Shown: positions 48,872 through 58,229, numbered from the stretch's first letter. The stretch: 61,064 bases of DNA from Komagataeibacter intermedius TF2 (GCF_000964425.1 NZ_BANF01000194.1:1-61064); one strand, 5' to 3'. A program made the numbers and translations. Notes: generated from the sequence alone by a model not told the origin.

Positions 48872-50260
48872 ATGTCCCCCCATACATCAACACCGGTTCT
48901 TATCGCTGGCGGCGGCCCGGCTGGCATTGCCGTGCTGCTTGCCGCGTCGCGCATAGGCGAACTGCCACGCCTGCTGGATGAAGGACTGACCCTGGTTGAA
49001 CAGGGCGAACATATCGGCTCTGGCATGCTGGGACGATATGTCATCAATTCAGACAGTGCTGCGGAAACATTCGTTGATACGATCACGGACAATCCGGTAC
49101 CCGAACTTGCATGCCTGATCCACCATCCATTGGTAACGATGATCCGCAACCATGGCAGGCAGGCCCTGCCGCTACGGATCGTTGCGGAATTCCTGGACCT
49201 GGTGGGCGAGGTGCTGACGGGGCTGATCCGTGCGCACCCGGCCTCACGGCTGCTGACCGGCTGGCAGCTGAGAAGCCTGCATCAGGATACGGATAGAGAA
49301 TGGGGGTGCCACCTCGTCTCCTGCGATGGCCAGCGCACACAGCACATTCACGCCTGCAAGGTCGTGCTGGCCATGGGCGCATACCAGCCTGAACAGCGGC
49401 TTCATGATGAACAGGTTGCTGGCCGCCCTTTGCTGCCCCGCCATGCGGGCCGGATCATGCAGTCTGATACCCTGCTGTCCCCCGATGGCATCGACCGCCT
49501 GCGCGCCATGACAGCCGGGCACGAAAAGCCCAGGATCGCCATTATTGGTGGCGCCAGCAGTGCGCTGTCCGTCGCACGTGTCATCATGCGGGACATGGCG
49601 GACTGCCTTGCACCGGGCCATCTGACGCTGCTGCATAAATCACGCCTGAAGCTGTTCTACCGTACGGCGGAGGAAGCCGTTGCGGATGGATACAGGGAAT
49701 TCAGCGATACCGATATCTGTCCGGTCAGCCAGTTCGTGTACCGCTTTGGCGGCCTGCGTTATGAATCCCGTGATCTGGCCATGCAGTTGATGGGCGTTGC
49801 CAATGCCCCGCCCGAACCTCTTGTGCGCGACGTGCAGATAACGGGGGATAACGACGCGCAAGTAAATGATATTCTTGATAATGCCGACGCCATTATTGCC
49901 TGCTTTGGTTATCGTCCCCGCCGCGTGGCCATGATGGATATGCACGACCATCCCATATCCCTTGCCGCCGATACCACTGATGGATGCCTGACCGGCGCGG
50001 AATGCGCCGTCATGAATGAAGACGGACATCCCATTGCCGGCCTGTTCGGGATCGGGCTGGCATCGGGTTTCCGTCCTTCGGGAGCGATGGGAGGGGAAAG
50101 CAGCTTTCGCGGGCAGGTCAACAGCCTGTGGTTATGGCAGACCGCGATCGGGGAGAAGATCCTGCACCACCTGCTGCCGCAGGATGCACCGGTTCTTGTC
50201 CCGGTTACCCGCCTGCGCGCGCCCGTTCTGGAACCCGCACGGGGACATCTCCATCCCTGA
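48872..50260 (+). CDS. Flavoprotein with FAD and NAD(P) sites, N-monooxygenase-like
   Basis: 462-residue oxidoreductase. An N-terminal FAD Rossmann motif VLIAGGGPAGIAVLLAASR (residues 9-27) and a second dinucleotide motif RIAIIGGASSALSVARVIM near residue 224 resemble flavin-dependent N-hydroxylases of the SidA/IucD class, though the usual lysine or ornithine sites are not obvious. A conserved-looking part is DADAIIACFGYRPR near residue 340 and GLASGFRPSGAMGGESSFRG. It probably oxidises the product of the adjacent aminotransferase or an amino compound linked to it. Substrate unknown. A clear terminator follows. Confidence 0.75.
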   Translation: MSPHTSTPVLIAGGGPAGIAVLLAASRIGELPRLLDEGLTLVEQGEHIGSGMLGRYVINSDSAAETFVDTITDNPVPELACLIHHPLVTMIRNHGRQALPLRIVAEFLDLVGEVLTGLIRAHPASRLLTGWQLRSLHQDTDREWGCHLVSCDGQRTQHIHACKVVLAMGAYQPEQRLHDEQVAGRPLLPRHAGRIMQSDTLLSPDGIDRLRAMTAGHEKPRIAIIGGASSALSVARVIMRDMADCLAPGHLTLLHKSRLKLFYRTAEEAVADGYREFSDTDICPVSQFVYRFGGLRYESRDLAMQLMGVANAPPEPLVRDVQITGDNDAQVNDILDNADAIIACFGYRPRRVAMMDMHDHPISLAADTTDGCLTGAECAVMNEDGHPIAGLFGIGLASGFRPSGAMGGESSFRGQVNSLWLWQTAIGEKILHHLLPQDAPVLVPVTRLRAPVLEPARGHLHP

Positions 50261-50290
50261 TCGTCCATGTATTTATGAAGACTATACGAT

Positions 50291-50327
50291 AAAGGCTACA
50301 TCTCATTATTATATGAATGTAGCCTTT
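50291..50327. terminator. Bidirectional terminator hairpin
   Basis: Perfect 11-bp arms AAAGGCTACAT (50291-50301) and ATGTAGCCTTT (50317-50327) around a 15-base loop, placed between convergent genes ending at 50260 and 50381. The arm ends in A-runs on one strand and T-runs on the other. Confidence 0.8.
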
Positions 50328-50380
50328 CGTGCTCCCTCGGCTGTAACGCGGCTATCCCCGATCATCCCGACGGGTGAGGT

Positions 50381-51748
50381 TCAGGTCAGCTTATTGAAGG
50401 TGCCAGCCTTCAGCGCCGTTTCGATTTCTTCCAGCGAGCGTCCACGCGTCTCAGGCACATAACGCCAGACAAACACGAACGCAGCCAGGTTGAGTGCGGC
50501 ATACATCCAGAACGTGCCCGCTGCCCCCAGCGCCTGCACCAGTGACAGCGTGGTCAGGGAAATCAGCAGATCGGCCGTCCAGTGCGTTGCCGCCACAAGG
50601 CTCATGCCCTTGCTCCGGCATGACAGGGGATAGACCTCCGCCCCCACCAGCCATATGGCGACAGACAGGCTGCCCACGTTGAATATGGCGTAACTGACCA
50701 CTGCGGCTGCCGTGATCCATGTATTGATCCCCGATGTCGACCCGATACCAAACATGATCGCCAGCACCATAAGCGAGACGGCAGCCCCGGGCACAAGCCG
50801 CAGCAGCAGCCTGCGCCGTCCCCAGGCATCCACCGCCCAACTGCCAAAGGCCGTGGAGATGACCATGGCGACACCAATGGCGATGGATGTCAGCAGGGCT
50901 GAGCTTTCCCCGAACCCCACGCCCGCGAAAATGGTCGGCGCGTAATACAGCACCGCATTGATGCCCGTAATCTGGCAGAATAACGCGATGCCAACCGACG
51001 CCACCACCGCCGGGCGCACCCATGGCTGCAGCAGCGCGGACCATGGGGCCTGTTCATCATGCATGGCGATGATGGAATCCAGTTCCGCCCGTGCGGCCTG
51101 CGGGTTGCTGCGCAGGCGCCGGAGCACCTCGAACGCCCCTTCCATGTTCCCCTTCATGGCCAGCCAGCGCGGGCTGCGGGGCAGGACCGACATGCCGACA
51201 AACAGGATGACCGCCGGCACGACGCCAAGACCGAACATAAGCCGCCACGAATGATGACGGCACAGATACCCCGCAATAAAGGACACAAGGATACCGAACA
51301 CGACCGCAAGCTGGAACAGGACCACCATCTGTCCACGTTTTTCGCGCGGGGCGATTTCCGCGATATAGACCGGCACGATCTGCGAACACATACCGACCGC
51401 CAGCCCCAGGATGAACCGCGCGCAGACCAGGATCACCACCCCCGGAGAGAAGGACGCAACCAGTGTTCCCACAATGAAGACAAGGGCGGCGAACATGATC
51501 ATGTAACGCCGTCCCAGACGGTCCGACAGCGGAGCCGCCACAAGGCAGCCCCCCAGCGCCCCGGCAACAATGGCGGATGTCACGACCTGCTGTCCCGCTG
51601 TTCCCAGGCCAAAGTCACTGGTGATCTGCAGCAGGGCCGCAGAAATGATGCCGGTATCATACCCGAACAGCAGGCCACCCGTCGCAGCCACGCCTGCAAT
51701 GAGGTTCACGATACCGGAGCCAGATGCCGTCTGTCTGTCATGCGCCAT
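50381..51748 (-). CDS. MFS sugar porter (GalP/XylE type)
   Basis: Sugar:proton symporter of 455 residues with 12 membrane segments. Signatures: GLLFGYDTGIISAALLQI at residues 25-42, DRLGRRYMIMFAALVF after segment 2, RFILGLAVGMCSQIVPVYIAE near residue 115, QITGINAVLYYAPTIFAGVG near residue 255 and the PETRGRSLEEIE motif at the end. Third gene of the unit after xylB and the royal-jelly-like gene; 34 bases separate it from the latter. It probably imports a pentose or polyol whose ketose form is phosphorylated by XylB. Confidence 0.92.
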   Translation of the reverse strand: MAHDRQTASGSGIVNLIAGVAATGGLLFGYDTGIISAALLQITSDFGLGTAGQQVVTSAIVAGALGGCLVAAPLSDRLGRRYMIMFAALVFIVGTLVASFSPGVVILVCARFILGLAVGMCSQIVPVYIAEIAPREKRGQMVVLFQLAVVFGILVSFIAGYLCRHHSWRLMFGLGVVPAVILFVGMSVLPRSPRWLAMKGNMEGAFEVLRRLRSNPQAARAELDSIIAMHDEQAPWSALLQPWVRPAVVASVGIALFCQITGINAVLYYAPTIFAGVGFGESSALLTSIAIGVAMVISTAFGSWAVDAWGRRRLLLRLVPGAAVSLMVLAIMFGIGSTSGINTWITAAAVVSYAIFNVGSLSVAIWLVGAEVYPLSCRSKGMSLVAATHWTADLLISLTTLSLVQALGAAGTFWMYAALNLAAFVFVWRYVPETRGRSLEEIETALKAGTFNKLT

Positions 51749-51781
51749 TATTATGCGTTCTTTCCAGCTTGCCTGTCAGGC

Positions 51782-52921
51782 TTATTTGAGGGGAATGCGC
51801 ACGACCAGCCATGGCCGCTCTTCCATGTCATGGCCGTCATGGAACACCGGCAGCCGTCCCCACTGGCCCACAGTCAGCCACAGGGCGCCATCCCTGAGGG
51901 TCAGGCCATCCGGCGCGATCAGGCGGGGGTCATGCGCGATAACGGACAGGTGCCCGTCCGCCGTGCGGCGCAGGACCGCATGGCGTTCGATGTCCGTCAG
52001 GTACAGGGTATTGTCGGGGCCGGTCGCCATGCCATCAACCACCGCGTCCTCCCCTTCGTCGTGCACGGCATGTTCCAGCTGCGCGGGGGTTACGGCGGGA
52101 TCAGCCAGCAGGGCGGTCGGCGCACTGTAAAGCCTGCGGCTGGACAGGGGCTGCCAGTAGAGGCGGGATGAATCCGTGCTCAGCGTCACGCCATCAATGC
52201 CGCCCTGCCCCATGGCCGGGTGCGCCATGTCATAACGCAGCATCTGCCCATCCAGTTCCATGGCGAAACCGGGTTCCGCACGGGTCGAAGGCGCGTTTTC
52301 CAGCACCCGCCGCGCATGCCCGGTTGCAAGATCAACCACGATGATCGCCGGGTGGTCCATAAGCGAGGTATCGCTGACATAGGCCGTGCCCTGCGCACCA
52401 TGCGTCATGTCCACACGCACGTCATTCACATGGCTGTCGGCCCGCGTCGCCCCACTGCCCAGCGGTATGGTCGCCACGATCTGCCCGGTATGTCCATCCA
52501 GCCCGATCAGCGCGGGGGCGGGTGGCGTCTTCTGCCCGGCGACAGTGCCTTCATCCACGATCCACAGTCGGCCGGTTGCATCCACCGTCATGCCAAGGGG
52601 CGAAATAAAGCGTGCCTGCGTCGCTTCATCGGGAAACGGCACGGCCCCGCCATTGTGCAGCAGGCCCAGGCGCGGTCCCTTGTGGTCGGCGGCGCTACGC
52701 GGGAACGCCAGCACGATGCGTCCATCCGGCAGGGTCGCAATCCCTGATGGCTGCATGTCATAAAAACGCGCCACAACGCTGATATTGCCCGACGGGGCAG
52801 CACCGTGGTCCACGCTGTCGGCGGCAACCGCGCCGATGGGCGCCATACATGACAGCGTAAGGGCCGTGCATGCGGAATATACCATCGTGTGAAACATACC
52901 AGCTTTCATAATGCTATCCAT
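51782..52921 (-). CDS. Secreted major royal jelly/yellow-like beta-propeller protein
   Basis: 379-residue exported protein with a signal peptide (about residues 8-34, ending GAVAA). The pattern PSGIATLPDGRIVLAFPR, MTVDATGRLWIVDEG, SHVNDVRVDMTHGAQGTAYV and GIDGVTLSTDSSRLYWQPLSS is that of MRJP/yellow-type six-bladed propellers, related to SMP-30 lactonases. Members act on lactones or bind small molecules, but most bacterial ones are uncharacterised. The position between xylB and a sugar porter suggests a periplasmic sugar-lactone hydrolase. An ATG at 52909 is an alternative start; GGGGGAA precedes the first. Confidence 0.8.
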   Translation of the reverse strand: MDSIMKAGMFHTMVYSACTALTLSCMAPIGAVAADSVDHGAAPSGNISVVARFYDMQPSGIATLPDGRIVLAFPRSAADHKGPRLGLLHNGGAVPFPDEATQARFISPLGMTVDATGRLWIVDEGTVAGQKTPPAPALIGLDGHTGQIVATIPLGSGATRADSHVNDVRVDMTHGAQGTAYVSDTSLMDHPAIIVVDLATGHARRVLENAPSTRAEPGFAMELDGQMLRYDMAHPAMGQGGIDGVTLSTDSSRLYWQPLSSRRLYSAPTALLADPAVTPAQLEHAVHDEGEDAVVDGMATGPDNTLYLTDIERHAVLRRTADGHLSVIAHDPRLIAPDGLTLRDGALWLTVGQWGRLPVFHDGHDMEERPWLVVRIPLK

Positions 52922-53020
52922 TCCCCCTGTTCCCGCCCGATATGGGCAGCATGGTCGTTATAGGGCTATAACAGCCTTTTGCCTGGTCGGGACATGCTGC
53001 GGACATGGCAGCGTGCGCCG

Positions 53021-54490
53021 TCAGGCGGACCGCGCATCCATTGCGGAACGAAGGGCGGGGTAAAGCCTGCGGTAGAATGCCAGAGGCGCGGCATAGGCGC
53101 TGGCAAGTTCAGGATCGGGAACCAGCGTTTCCTTGCGCTGCTGCGGCAGGCAGACGGCGTCCACGGTCTCCCCCGTGACTGCAATGCGGGCAAGGCGCGC
53201 CGCGCCAAATGCGCCCCCCTGTTCCCCATGCGCCAGCCGGTGCAGCGACAGCCCCGTGACACTGGACAGGATGGAAACCCATGCCCGGCTATGCGATCCC
53301 CCGCCGATCACGTCCGCCTGCGTAACGGGGGAGCCGGCATCCACCAGTGCATCCACGACATCACGAAAGGAAAAGGCCACACCTTCCAGCACCGCCTGCG
53401 TCATGTCCGCGCGCGTGGTGTTGTGGGACAGGCCGGCGAACATGCCACGGATATGGCCATCATTATGGGGCGTGCGCTCGCCCGACAGATAGGGCAGGAA
53501 AACGGCAGGCGACGGATGCGTGATGCGCGCGGGCAGTTCCGCCAGCAGATCGCCCTCTGCCATGCCGGTAGTACGTGCCCACCATGCAAGCGACGAGGCC
53601 GCCGACAGTGTCACCCCCATCTGATGCCACATATCGGGCACGGCATGGCAGAATGCATGGATCCCACCCTGTGGATGCGGCCGGAACCGGTCGGTTGTCA
53701 CCCACAATACGCCCGACGTGCCCAGCGACAGGAAGGACGATCCGGCCCTGACCGCTCCCAGTCCCACGGCGCCAGCCGCGTTATCCCCTGCACCACCAGC
53801 CAGCACCGGACGCGCCCTGATCCCCCAGCGCTGGGCCAGCGCCGCATGCAGCACGCCCGCGCGCGCCGTGCCTTCCACCAGATCGGGCATGTCGTCACGC
53901 CGCAGGCCCGTCGCAACCAGGGCGTCATCGGACCAGCGACGACGGCCGACATCCAGCCACAGGGAGCCCGAAGCATCGGACATATCCTCGATCATGTCAC
54001 CGGTCATGCGGTAACGCAGCCAGGCCTTGGGCAGCAGGACATGACGGGTCGCGGCAAAAACCTCCGGTTCATGCTCCGCTACCCATAACAGCTTGGGCGC
54101 GGTAAAACCGGGCATGGCAATGTTGCCGCATACATCACGGCTTTGCGGAAACCTGCGTTCGAATTCCGCGCATTGCGCCACCGCGCGCACATCATTCCAT
54201 AAAATACACGGACGCAGCACCTCGCCATCACGCCCCAGCAGCACCGCGCCATGCTGCTGACCCGACAGGCCCATGCCGGTCACCTGCGCCATGTCAGCCG
54301 GATGGGCCGCCGCCAGCGCGTCCATGGCTCCAAGCAGGGCCATCCACCAGTCCTGCGGCGCCTGTTCGTTCCATCCCGGCCGGGGGGAACTGACACGCAA
54401 CGGATATGAATGGCTGCCGATGACGTTCTGCTGACCATCAACCAGCACGGCCTTGAGGGCGGACGTACCCAGATCAATTCCGACAAACAT
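53021..54490 (-). CDS. xylB: Xylulokinase XylB
   Basis: FGGY-family carbohydrate kinase of 489 residues that phosphorylates D-xylulose for the pentose phosphate pathway. The N-terminal ATP motif FVGIDLGTSALKAVLVDGQQ starts at residue 2, GLSGQQHGAVLLGRDG carries the family block near residue 80, and AGGAGDNAAGAVGLGAVRAG and FLSLGTSGVLWVTTD follow. The ATG at 54490 is preferred over 54505 because the protein then begins at the motif and GGGA is well spaced. It leads the unit with the royal-jelly-like gene (about 100 bases downstream) and the sugar porter. No xylose isomerase is adjacent, so xylulose may come from xylitol or arabitol oxidation, common in these bacteria. Confidence 0.92.
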   Translation of the reverse strand: MFVGIDLGTSALKAVLVDGQQNVIGSHSYPLRVSSPRPGWNEQAPQDWWMALLGAMDALAAAHPADMAQVTGMGLSGQQHGAVLLGRDGEVLRPCILWNDVRAVAQCAEFERRFPQSRDVCGNIAMPGFTAPKLLWVAEHEPEVFAATRHVLLPKAWLRYRMTGDMIEDMSDASGSLWLDVGRRRWSDDALVATGLRRDDMPDLVEGTARAGVLHAALAQRWGIRARPVLAGGAGDNAAGAVGLGAVRAGSSFLSLGTSGVLWVTTDRFRPHPQGGIHAFCHAVPDMWHQMGVTLSAASSLAWWARTTGMAEGDLLAELPARITHPSPAVFLPYLSGERTPHNDGHIRGMFAGLSHNTTRADMTQAVLEGVAFSFRDVVDALVDAGSPVTQADVIGGGSHSRAWVSILSSVTGLSLHRLAHGEQGGAFGAARLARIAVTGETVDAVCLPQQRKETLVPDPELASAYAAPLAFYRRLYPALRSAMDARSA

Positions 54491-54780
54491 TATTATTATT
54501 CCCATGCCGTGACTGGCTTTCCAGTCCGGCTATTCTTGCTTTGCCGCCTTGTTGTGACCCAAGTGAATACACATCGGCAGTGACATGGCAAGTTATGGGT
54601 CGTGCACCTTCTGGTGACCTGTCGTAACAGGAATTTTTCCATTATCCGTCATAATACGAAATATTACAGACAGGCGGGGAGGAACAGATTTAATTGTTTC
54701 GAATACTAAACGGTTTCTTCATGCGCAAAATATCATAAAACGCGCCCCCTGCTCATCATGCCAGAAGTAATAAGACCTCA
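54491..54780. promoter_or_regulatory. Promoter region of the xylB unit
   Basis: About 290 bases. AT-rich sequence at 54630-54770 is the likely promoter area for xylB. No operator was recognised. Confidence 0.4.
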
Positions 54781-54783
54781 CCC

Positions 54784-54830
54784 GTTCAGGATGGCGCATG
54801 AAAACATGTCGTAACAGCGCCATCCTGAAC
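54784..54830. terminator. Long hairpin after acoC
   Basis: Fourteen-base arms GTTCAGGATGGCGC (54784-54797) and GCGCCATCCTGAAC (54817-54830) are exactly complementary around a 19-base loop. It begins about 12 bases downstream of the acoC stop on the minus strand and is the likely end of the aco transcript. Confidence 0.65.
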
Positions 54831-54841
54831 CGGGCTTCATG

Positions 54842-55984
54842 TCATGTGGCGAAAACCCTGGATTTCATGAATTCCTCCACCATGGCGTTGACCCTGTCGG
54901 CACATTCAAGCTGGGGCATATGCCCTATATCAGGCAGCACATGCCGTTCGATACCGCCCGGCAGGCCATCTGCCTGTGTCACGGGCAGGATTTCATCTTC
55001 CTGTCCCCATATCACCGAAACCGGGACATGCACCGCCGCCAGCACGGACCGCAGGTCATCGCCCTGCCGCCCGTTGGGGAAACAGGCATCCGCAACCCTG
55101 CGCAGGGCGGCGTCCACCCCATCCAGCCTTTTGTAGCGCAGCACGTCATCGGCCATGCGCCGGCCGATCAGGGATTTGTCATGCACAAGGTATTTCAGCG
55201 CATCCTGCACCGCGCGCACGCGATCAGCTTCGATAAACCCGTTAATGAAGGTCATGTTGATCTGCGGCCCAAGACCTGCGGCGGCAACCAGCACCAGCGA
55301 GGCCACGCTTTGTGGTGCGGCATGCGCCAGTGTCAGCGCAATGCCCCCACCCAGAGAATGGCCCATGACATGCGCCTGGCTGATCTTGAGCTGCGCCAGA
55401 AGCTGCGCTGTCACGTCCGCGAAGAATTCCAGCGTGCCCGGTCCGACATCCTTTGATGACCCGCCATGTCCCGGCAGATCAAAGGCAATGACGCGCCGCC
55501 CGTGTGCAAGGGCGTCATGGTTGAGCATCCAGTTTTTCAGATCGCCACCAAACCCGTGGATCAGCAGCAGGGGAATACCGTCACCTTCGCCGCGTTCATG
55601 CACGCGCAAGGTATGCTCCCCCACCGTCATCATGACCGGTTCATCGACCGGCGCGCTGCCTGACTGCGCATCGGACGATGCGGCAAAATCAGCCTGGAAG
55701 CGGGTAATGAACGCATCAATATCCGCATCCGGCACGGCTGCATCGGCCACCACGCCAATCAGCGCCCCCACGGGCAGCATTTCCCCATTACCGGCAACCT
55801 GCCGCCGCAACGTACCGGTTACAGGGCTTTCAAAGGCATTGGTGATCTTGCTGGTTTCAATATCAACCAGTTCGTCTCCCGTCTTGACGGCGGCACCCGG
55901 TTCGACCATCCACCCGGCAATCTTGCCTTCGGTCATGGCCAGCCCGAATTTGGGCATGGTGACGGGAATGATGTCCTGTGTCAT
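54842..55984 (-). CDS. acoC: Acetoin dehydrogenase E2 component (lipoyl domain plus alpha/beta hydrolase)
   Basis: 380-residue dihydrolipoyllysine acetyltransferase of the acetoin dehydrogenase complex. An N-terminal lipoyl domain carries the lipoylation Lys in VDIETSKITNAFESP (near residue 46), and a C-terminal alpha/beta hydrolase-fold domain has LLIHGFGGDLKNW and the nucleophile elbow VMGHSLGGGIALTL (near residue 205). This fusion replaces the usual acyltransferase domain and is specific to AcoC proteins. The start is two bases from the acoB stop. No E3 gene (acoL) is adjacent. Confidence 0.93.
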   Translation of the reverse strand: MTQDIIPVTMPKFGLAMTEGKIAGWMVEPGAAVKTGDELVDIETSKITNAFESPVTGTLRRQVAGNGEMLPVGALIGVVADAAVPDADIDAFITRFQADFAASSDAQSGSAPVDEPVMMTVGEHTLRVHERGEGDGIPLLLIHGFGGDLKNWMLNHDALAHGRRVIAFDLPGHGGSSKDVGPGTLEFFADVTAQLLAQLKISQAHVMGHSLGGGIALTLAHAAPQSVASLVLVAAAGLGPQINMTFINGFIEADRVRAVQDALKYLVHDKSLIGRRMADDVLRYKRLDGVDAALRRVADACFPNGRQGDDLRSVLAAVHVPVSVIWGQEDEILPVTQADGLPGGIERHVLPDIGHMPQLECADRVNAMVEEFMKSRVFAT

Positions 55985-55985
55985 G

Positions 55986-57014
55986 TCAGACTTTCTCCGC
56001 TACGCGGTGGGCCATGGTGGCGGTGACCGCTGCCTCGATCCTGTCCACGCTGGGCAGGTAAAGCGTTTCCAGAACGGTGGCGAAGGGAACCGGCGTATGC
56101 GGCGGCACCACGCGGCGGATGGGTGCGCGCAGGGTATCGAATGCCTCTTCCGCCACAAGGGCCGCAATGTCGGTGGCCATATTGCACCGTGGGCTGGATT
56201 CATCCACGATCACCAGCCGCCCGGTATCGGCCACGCATTCCAGAATGGTATCACGATCCAGCGGCGACGTGGTGCGCGGGTCAATGACCGTGCAGCTTAT
56301 GCCCTTCTTTTCCAGCCGGTCGGCCGCCTGGTTGGCCAGCCCGACCATGCGGCCAAAGGCGACGATGGTCACATCGCGCCCTTCGCGCGTCAGGTTGGCT
56401 TCGCCAAACGGGATGGCGTAGGGTTCGTCGGGCACGTCTTCCTCCTCGTCATACATCACCTTGTTTTCAAGGAAGATGACGGGATCATCATCACGGATGG
56501 CCGAAATCAGCAGTCCCTTGGCTTCATAGGGCGAAGACGGGATCACCACCTTCAGCCCGGGAATATGGGTAAACAGGGGATACAGCGCCTGACTGTGCTG
56601 GGCTGCGGCATTGAACCCCGCGCCGAACATGGCGCGGATCACCAGCGGCGTGCGGGCCTTGCCGCCAAACATATACCGGAACTTGGCCGCCTGATTCATG
56701 ATCTGGTCCAGGCAGCAGCCGACAAAATCGACAAACATCAGTTCCGCCACGGGCCGCAGCCCGGTCACGGCAGCACCGGCGGCAGCACCGATATAGGAAG
56801 CTTCGGTAATGGGCGTATCCAGCACGCGGGTATCGCCAAACTCCTCCAGCAGTCCCTTGGTCACGCCCAGCACGCCACCCCACGCGTCCTGTGTCCCAGC
56901 CGATCCGCCCCGGCCGCCCGCCACGTCTTCCCCCATCAGGATGACGGTGGGGTCACGGCGCATTTCCTGCCGCAGGGCTTCATTGATCGCCTGACGAAAG
57001 CTTTTTTTGCTCAT
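55986..57014 (-). CDS. acoB: Acetoin dehydrogenase E1 component, beta subunit
   Basis: Transketolase-like pyrimidine-binding subunit of 342 residues. Clear blocks are INEALRQEMRRDPTVILMGE near the N terminus, DTPITEASYIGAAAGAAVTG near residue 65, ELMFVDFVGCCLDQIMNQAA, and the C-terminal LVIVDESSPRCNMATDIAAL. With AcoA it binds thiamine diphosphate and cleaves acetoin to acetaldehyde and an acetyl group. It is 33 bases downstream of acoA and directly upstream of acoC. Confidence 0.94.
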   Translation of the reverse strand: MSKKSFRQAINEALRQEMRRDPTVILMGEDVAGGRGGSAGTQDAWGGVLGVTKGLLEEFGDTRVLDTPITEASYIGAAAGAAVTGLRPVAELMFVDFVGCCLDQIMNQAAKFRYMFGGKARTPLVIRAMFGAGFNAAAQHSQALYPLFTHIPGLKVVIPSSPYEAKGLLISAIRDDDPVIFLENKVMYDEEEDVPDEPYAIPFGEANLTREGRDVTIVAFGRMVGLANQAADRLEKKGISCTVIDPRTTSPLDRDTILECVADTGRLVIVDESSPRCNMATDIAALVAEEAFDTLRAPIRRVVPPHTPVPFATVLETLYLPSVDRIEAAVTATMAHRVAEKV

Positions 57015-57047
57015 GGTTCATGTCTTCCATGCATTAGGGGGAACAGG

Positions 57048-58013
57048 TCAGTACCGGACATACACATCGGCCAGCAGGTCGGCAGACTGTGGCAGCGGGT
57101 CGTCCTTGGCCTGCACCACGGCGGCCTCGATCTCGTCAGCAACGGCGGCGTCGACCTCATCGAGTTCGCTGCCTTCAAACAGGCCAGCCTCCGTCACGCG
57201 CGTGCGGAACAGCTTCAGGCAGTCATGGTCGCGCCTGGCGTCCGCCACTTCGTCCGCCGCGCGATAGGTCATGGCATCGCCTTCGAAATGTCCGTACCAG
57301 CGCTGCAGGTGGACATGCAGCATGACCGGTCCCTTGCCTTCACGCGCATGGGCGATCGCCTCGCCTGCCGCCTGGTGAACGGCGAAGTAGTCCGACCCGT
57401 CACATTCGATATAGGGCATGCCAAACCCTGCAGCCCGCGCCTGCTGCGTGCCGGCACAGGCATAGGATGCGCCAGTGGCCTCGCCATACCCGTTATCCTC
57501 CACCACGAACACGGCGGGCAGGTTCCATACGGATGCAAGGTTGAGGCTTTCAAGCGTCGATCCCTCGTTCGACGCGCCATCGCCATAGAACGCCACCGCC
57601 ACGCCGCCATCACGCAGCGTCTTGTGCGACAGCGCCGCCCCGCAGATCAGCGGCGGACCGCCCCCCACGATCCCGTTTGCCCCCAGCATGCCGCATGCCA
57701 GGTCGGCAATATGCATCGACCCGCCCTTGCCACGGCAGACACCGGTGCTGCGGCCATAGATTTCAGCCATCATGCCGGCAACGCCTACGCCCTTGGCAAT
57801 GCAGTGGCCGTGGCCACGATGAGTGCTGGCTATGGTGTCGTTATCCGTCAGGTTGGCGCACACGCCCACGGCGGATGCTTCCTCGCCACAATACAGGTGG
57901 ACGAAGCCGGGGATTTCTCCCGTGGCGAATTCAACATGCAGGCGCTCTTCGAACATGCGAATGGTCCGCATCGCCCGATAGGAGCGCAGCAGCGTTTCAC
58001 GCGCTATTTGCAT
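57048..58013 (-). CDS. acoA: Acetoin dehydrogenase E1 component, alpha subunit
   Basis: Thiamine diphosphate-binding subunit of 321 residues. It has IRMFEERLHVEFATGEIPGF near residue 20, STHRGHGHCIAKGVGVAGMM near residue 65, GKGGSMHIAD, and the ThDP motif VAFYGDGASNEGSTLESLNL near residue 145. The ATG at 58013 is used because AGGGG stands eight bases before it; an ATG two codons upstream and a longer frame to 58136 are less likely. The gene is divergent from an AcoR-like regulator across a 217-base gap holding a palindrome. Confidence 0.93.
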   Translation of the reverse strand: MQIARETLLRSYRAMRTIRMFEERLHVEFATGEIPGFVHLYCGEEASAVGVCANLTDNDTIASTHRGHGHCIAKGVGVAGMMAEIYGRSTGVCRGKGGSMHIADLACGMLGANGIVGGGPPLICGAALSHKTLRDGGVAVAFYGDGASNEGSTLESLNLASVWNLPAVFVVEDNGYGEATGASYACAGTQQARAAGFGMPYIECDGSDYFAVHQAAGEAIAHAREGKGPVMLHVHLQRWYGHFEGDAMTYRAADEVADARRDHDCLKLFRTRVTEAGLFEGSELDEVDAAVADEIEAAVVQAKDDPLPQSADLLADVYVRY

Positions 58014-58156
58014 GGTCATTTCCCCTGTTTTTTCTGGTCCCGTGCCGCCGCGTCCATGCGGCCCACCGGGCTGCGTGCAGCACACACGCATTGCGCGGTG
58101 CGCGGCAAGAACGCACCCGTCCCCACTCACGCCCATGTGACGCGGGGCGTACGAAG

Positions 58157-58174
58157 TGTCGCAAAACCGCGACA
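58157..58174. promoter_or_regulatory. Palindrome TGTCGC-N6-GCGACA, candidate AcoR-like binding site
   Basis: An 18-base interrupted palindrome with exact 6-base arms and spacer AAAACC, placed 145 bases upstream of acoA and 56 bases upstream of the regulator gene. Size and location suit an upstream activator site bound by the Fis-type helix of the neighbouring regulator. No sigma-54 -24/-12 pair was found between it and acoA. Confidence 0.55.
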
Positions 58175-58229
58175 GGCGACCATGTGTTTACGCGCCATCA
58201 CCCCTGGAACATGAGCGCGAAGAAACAGC

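Noticed and set aside
55155-58214. Plus-strand frame of 1019 codons across acoA, acoB and acoC
   Set aside because: Antisense to three well-supported genes; composition is that of a shadow frame.
58014-58229. Sigma-54 promoter for acoA
   Set aside because: No TGGC-N-TTGC type -24/-12 pair with correct spacing was found on the minus strand.
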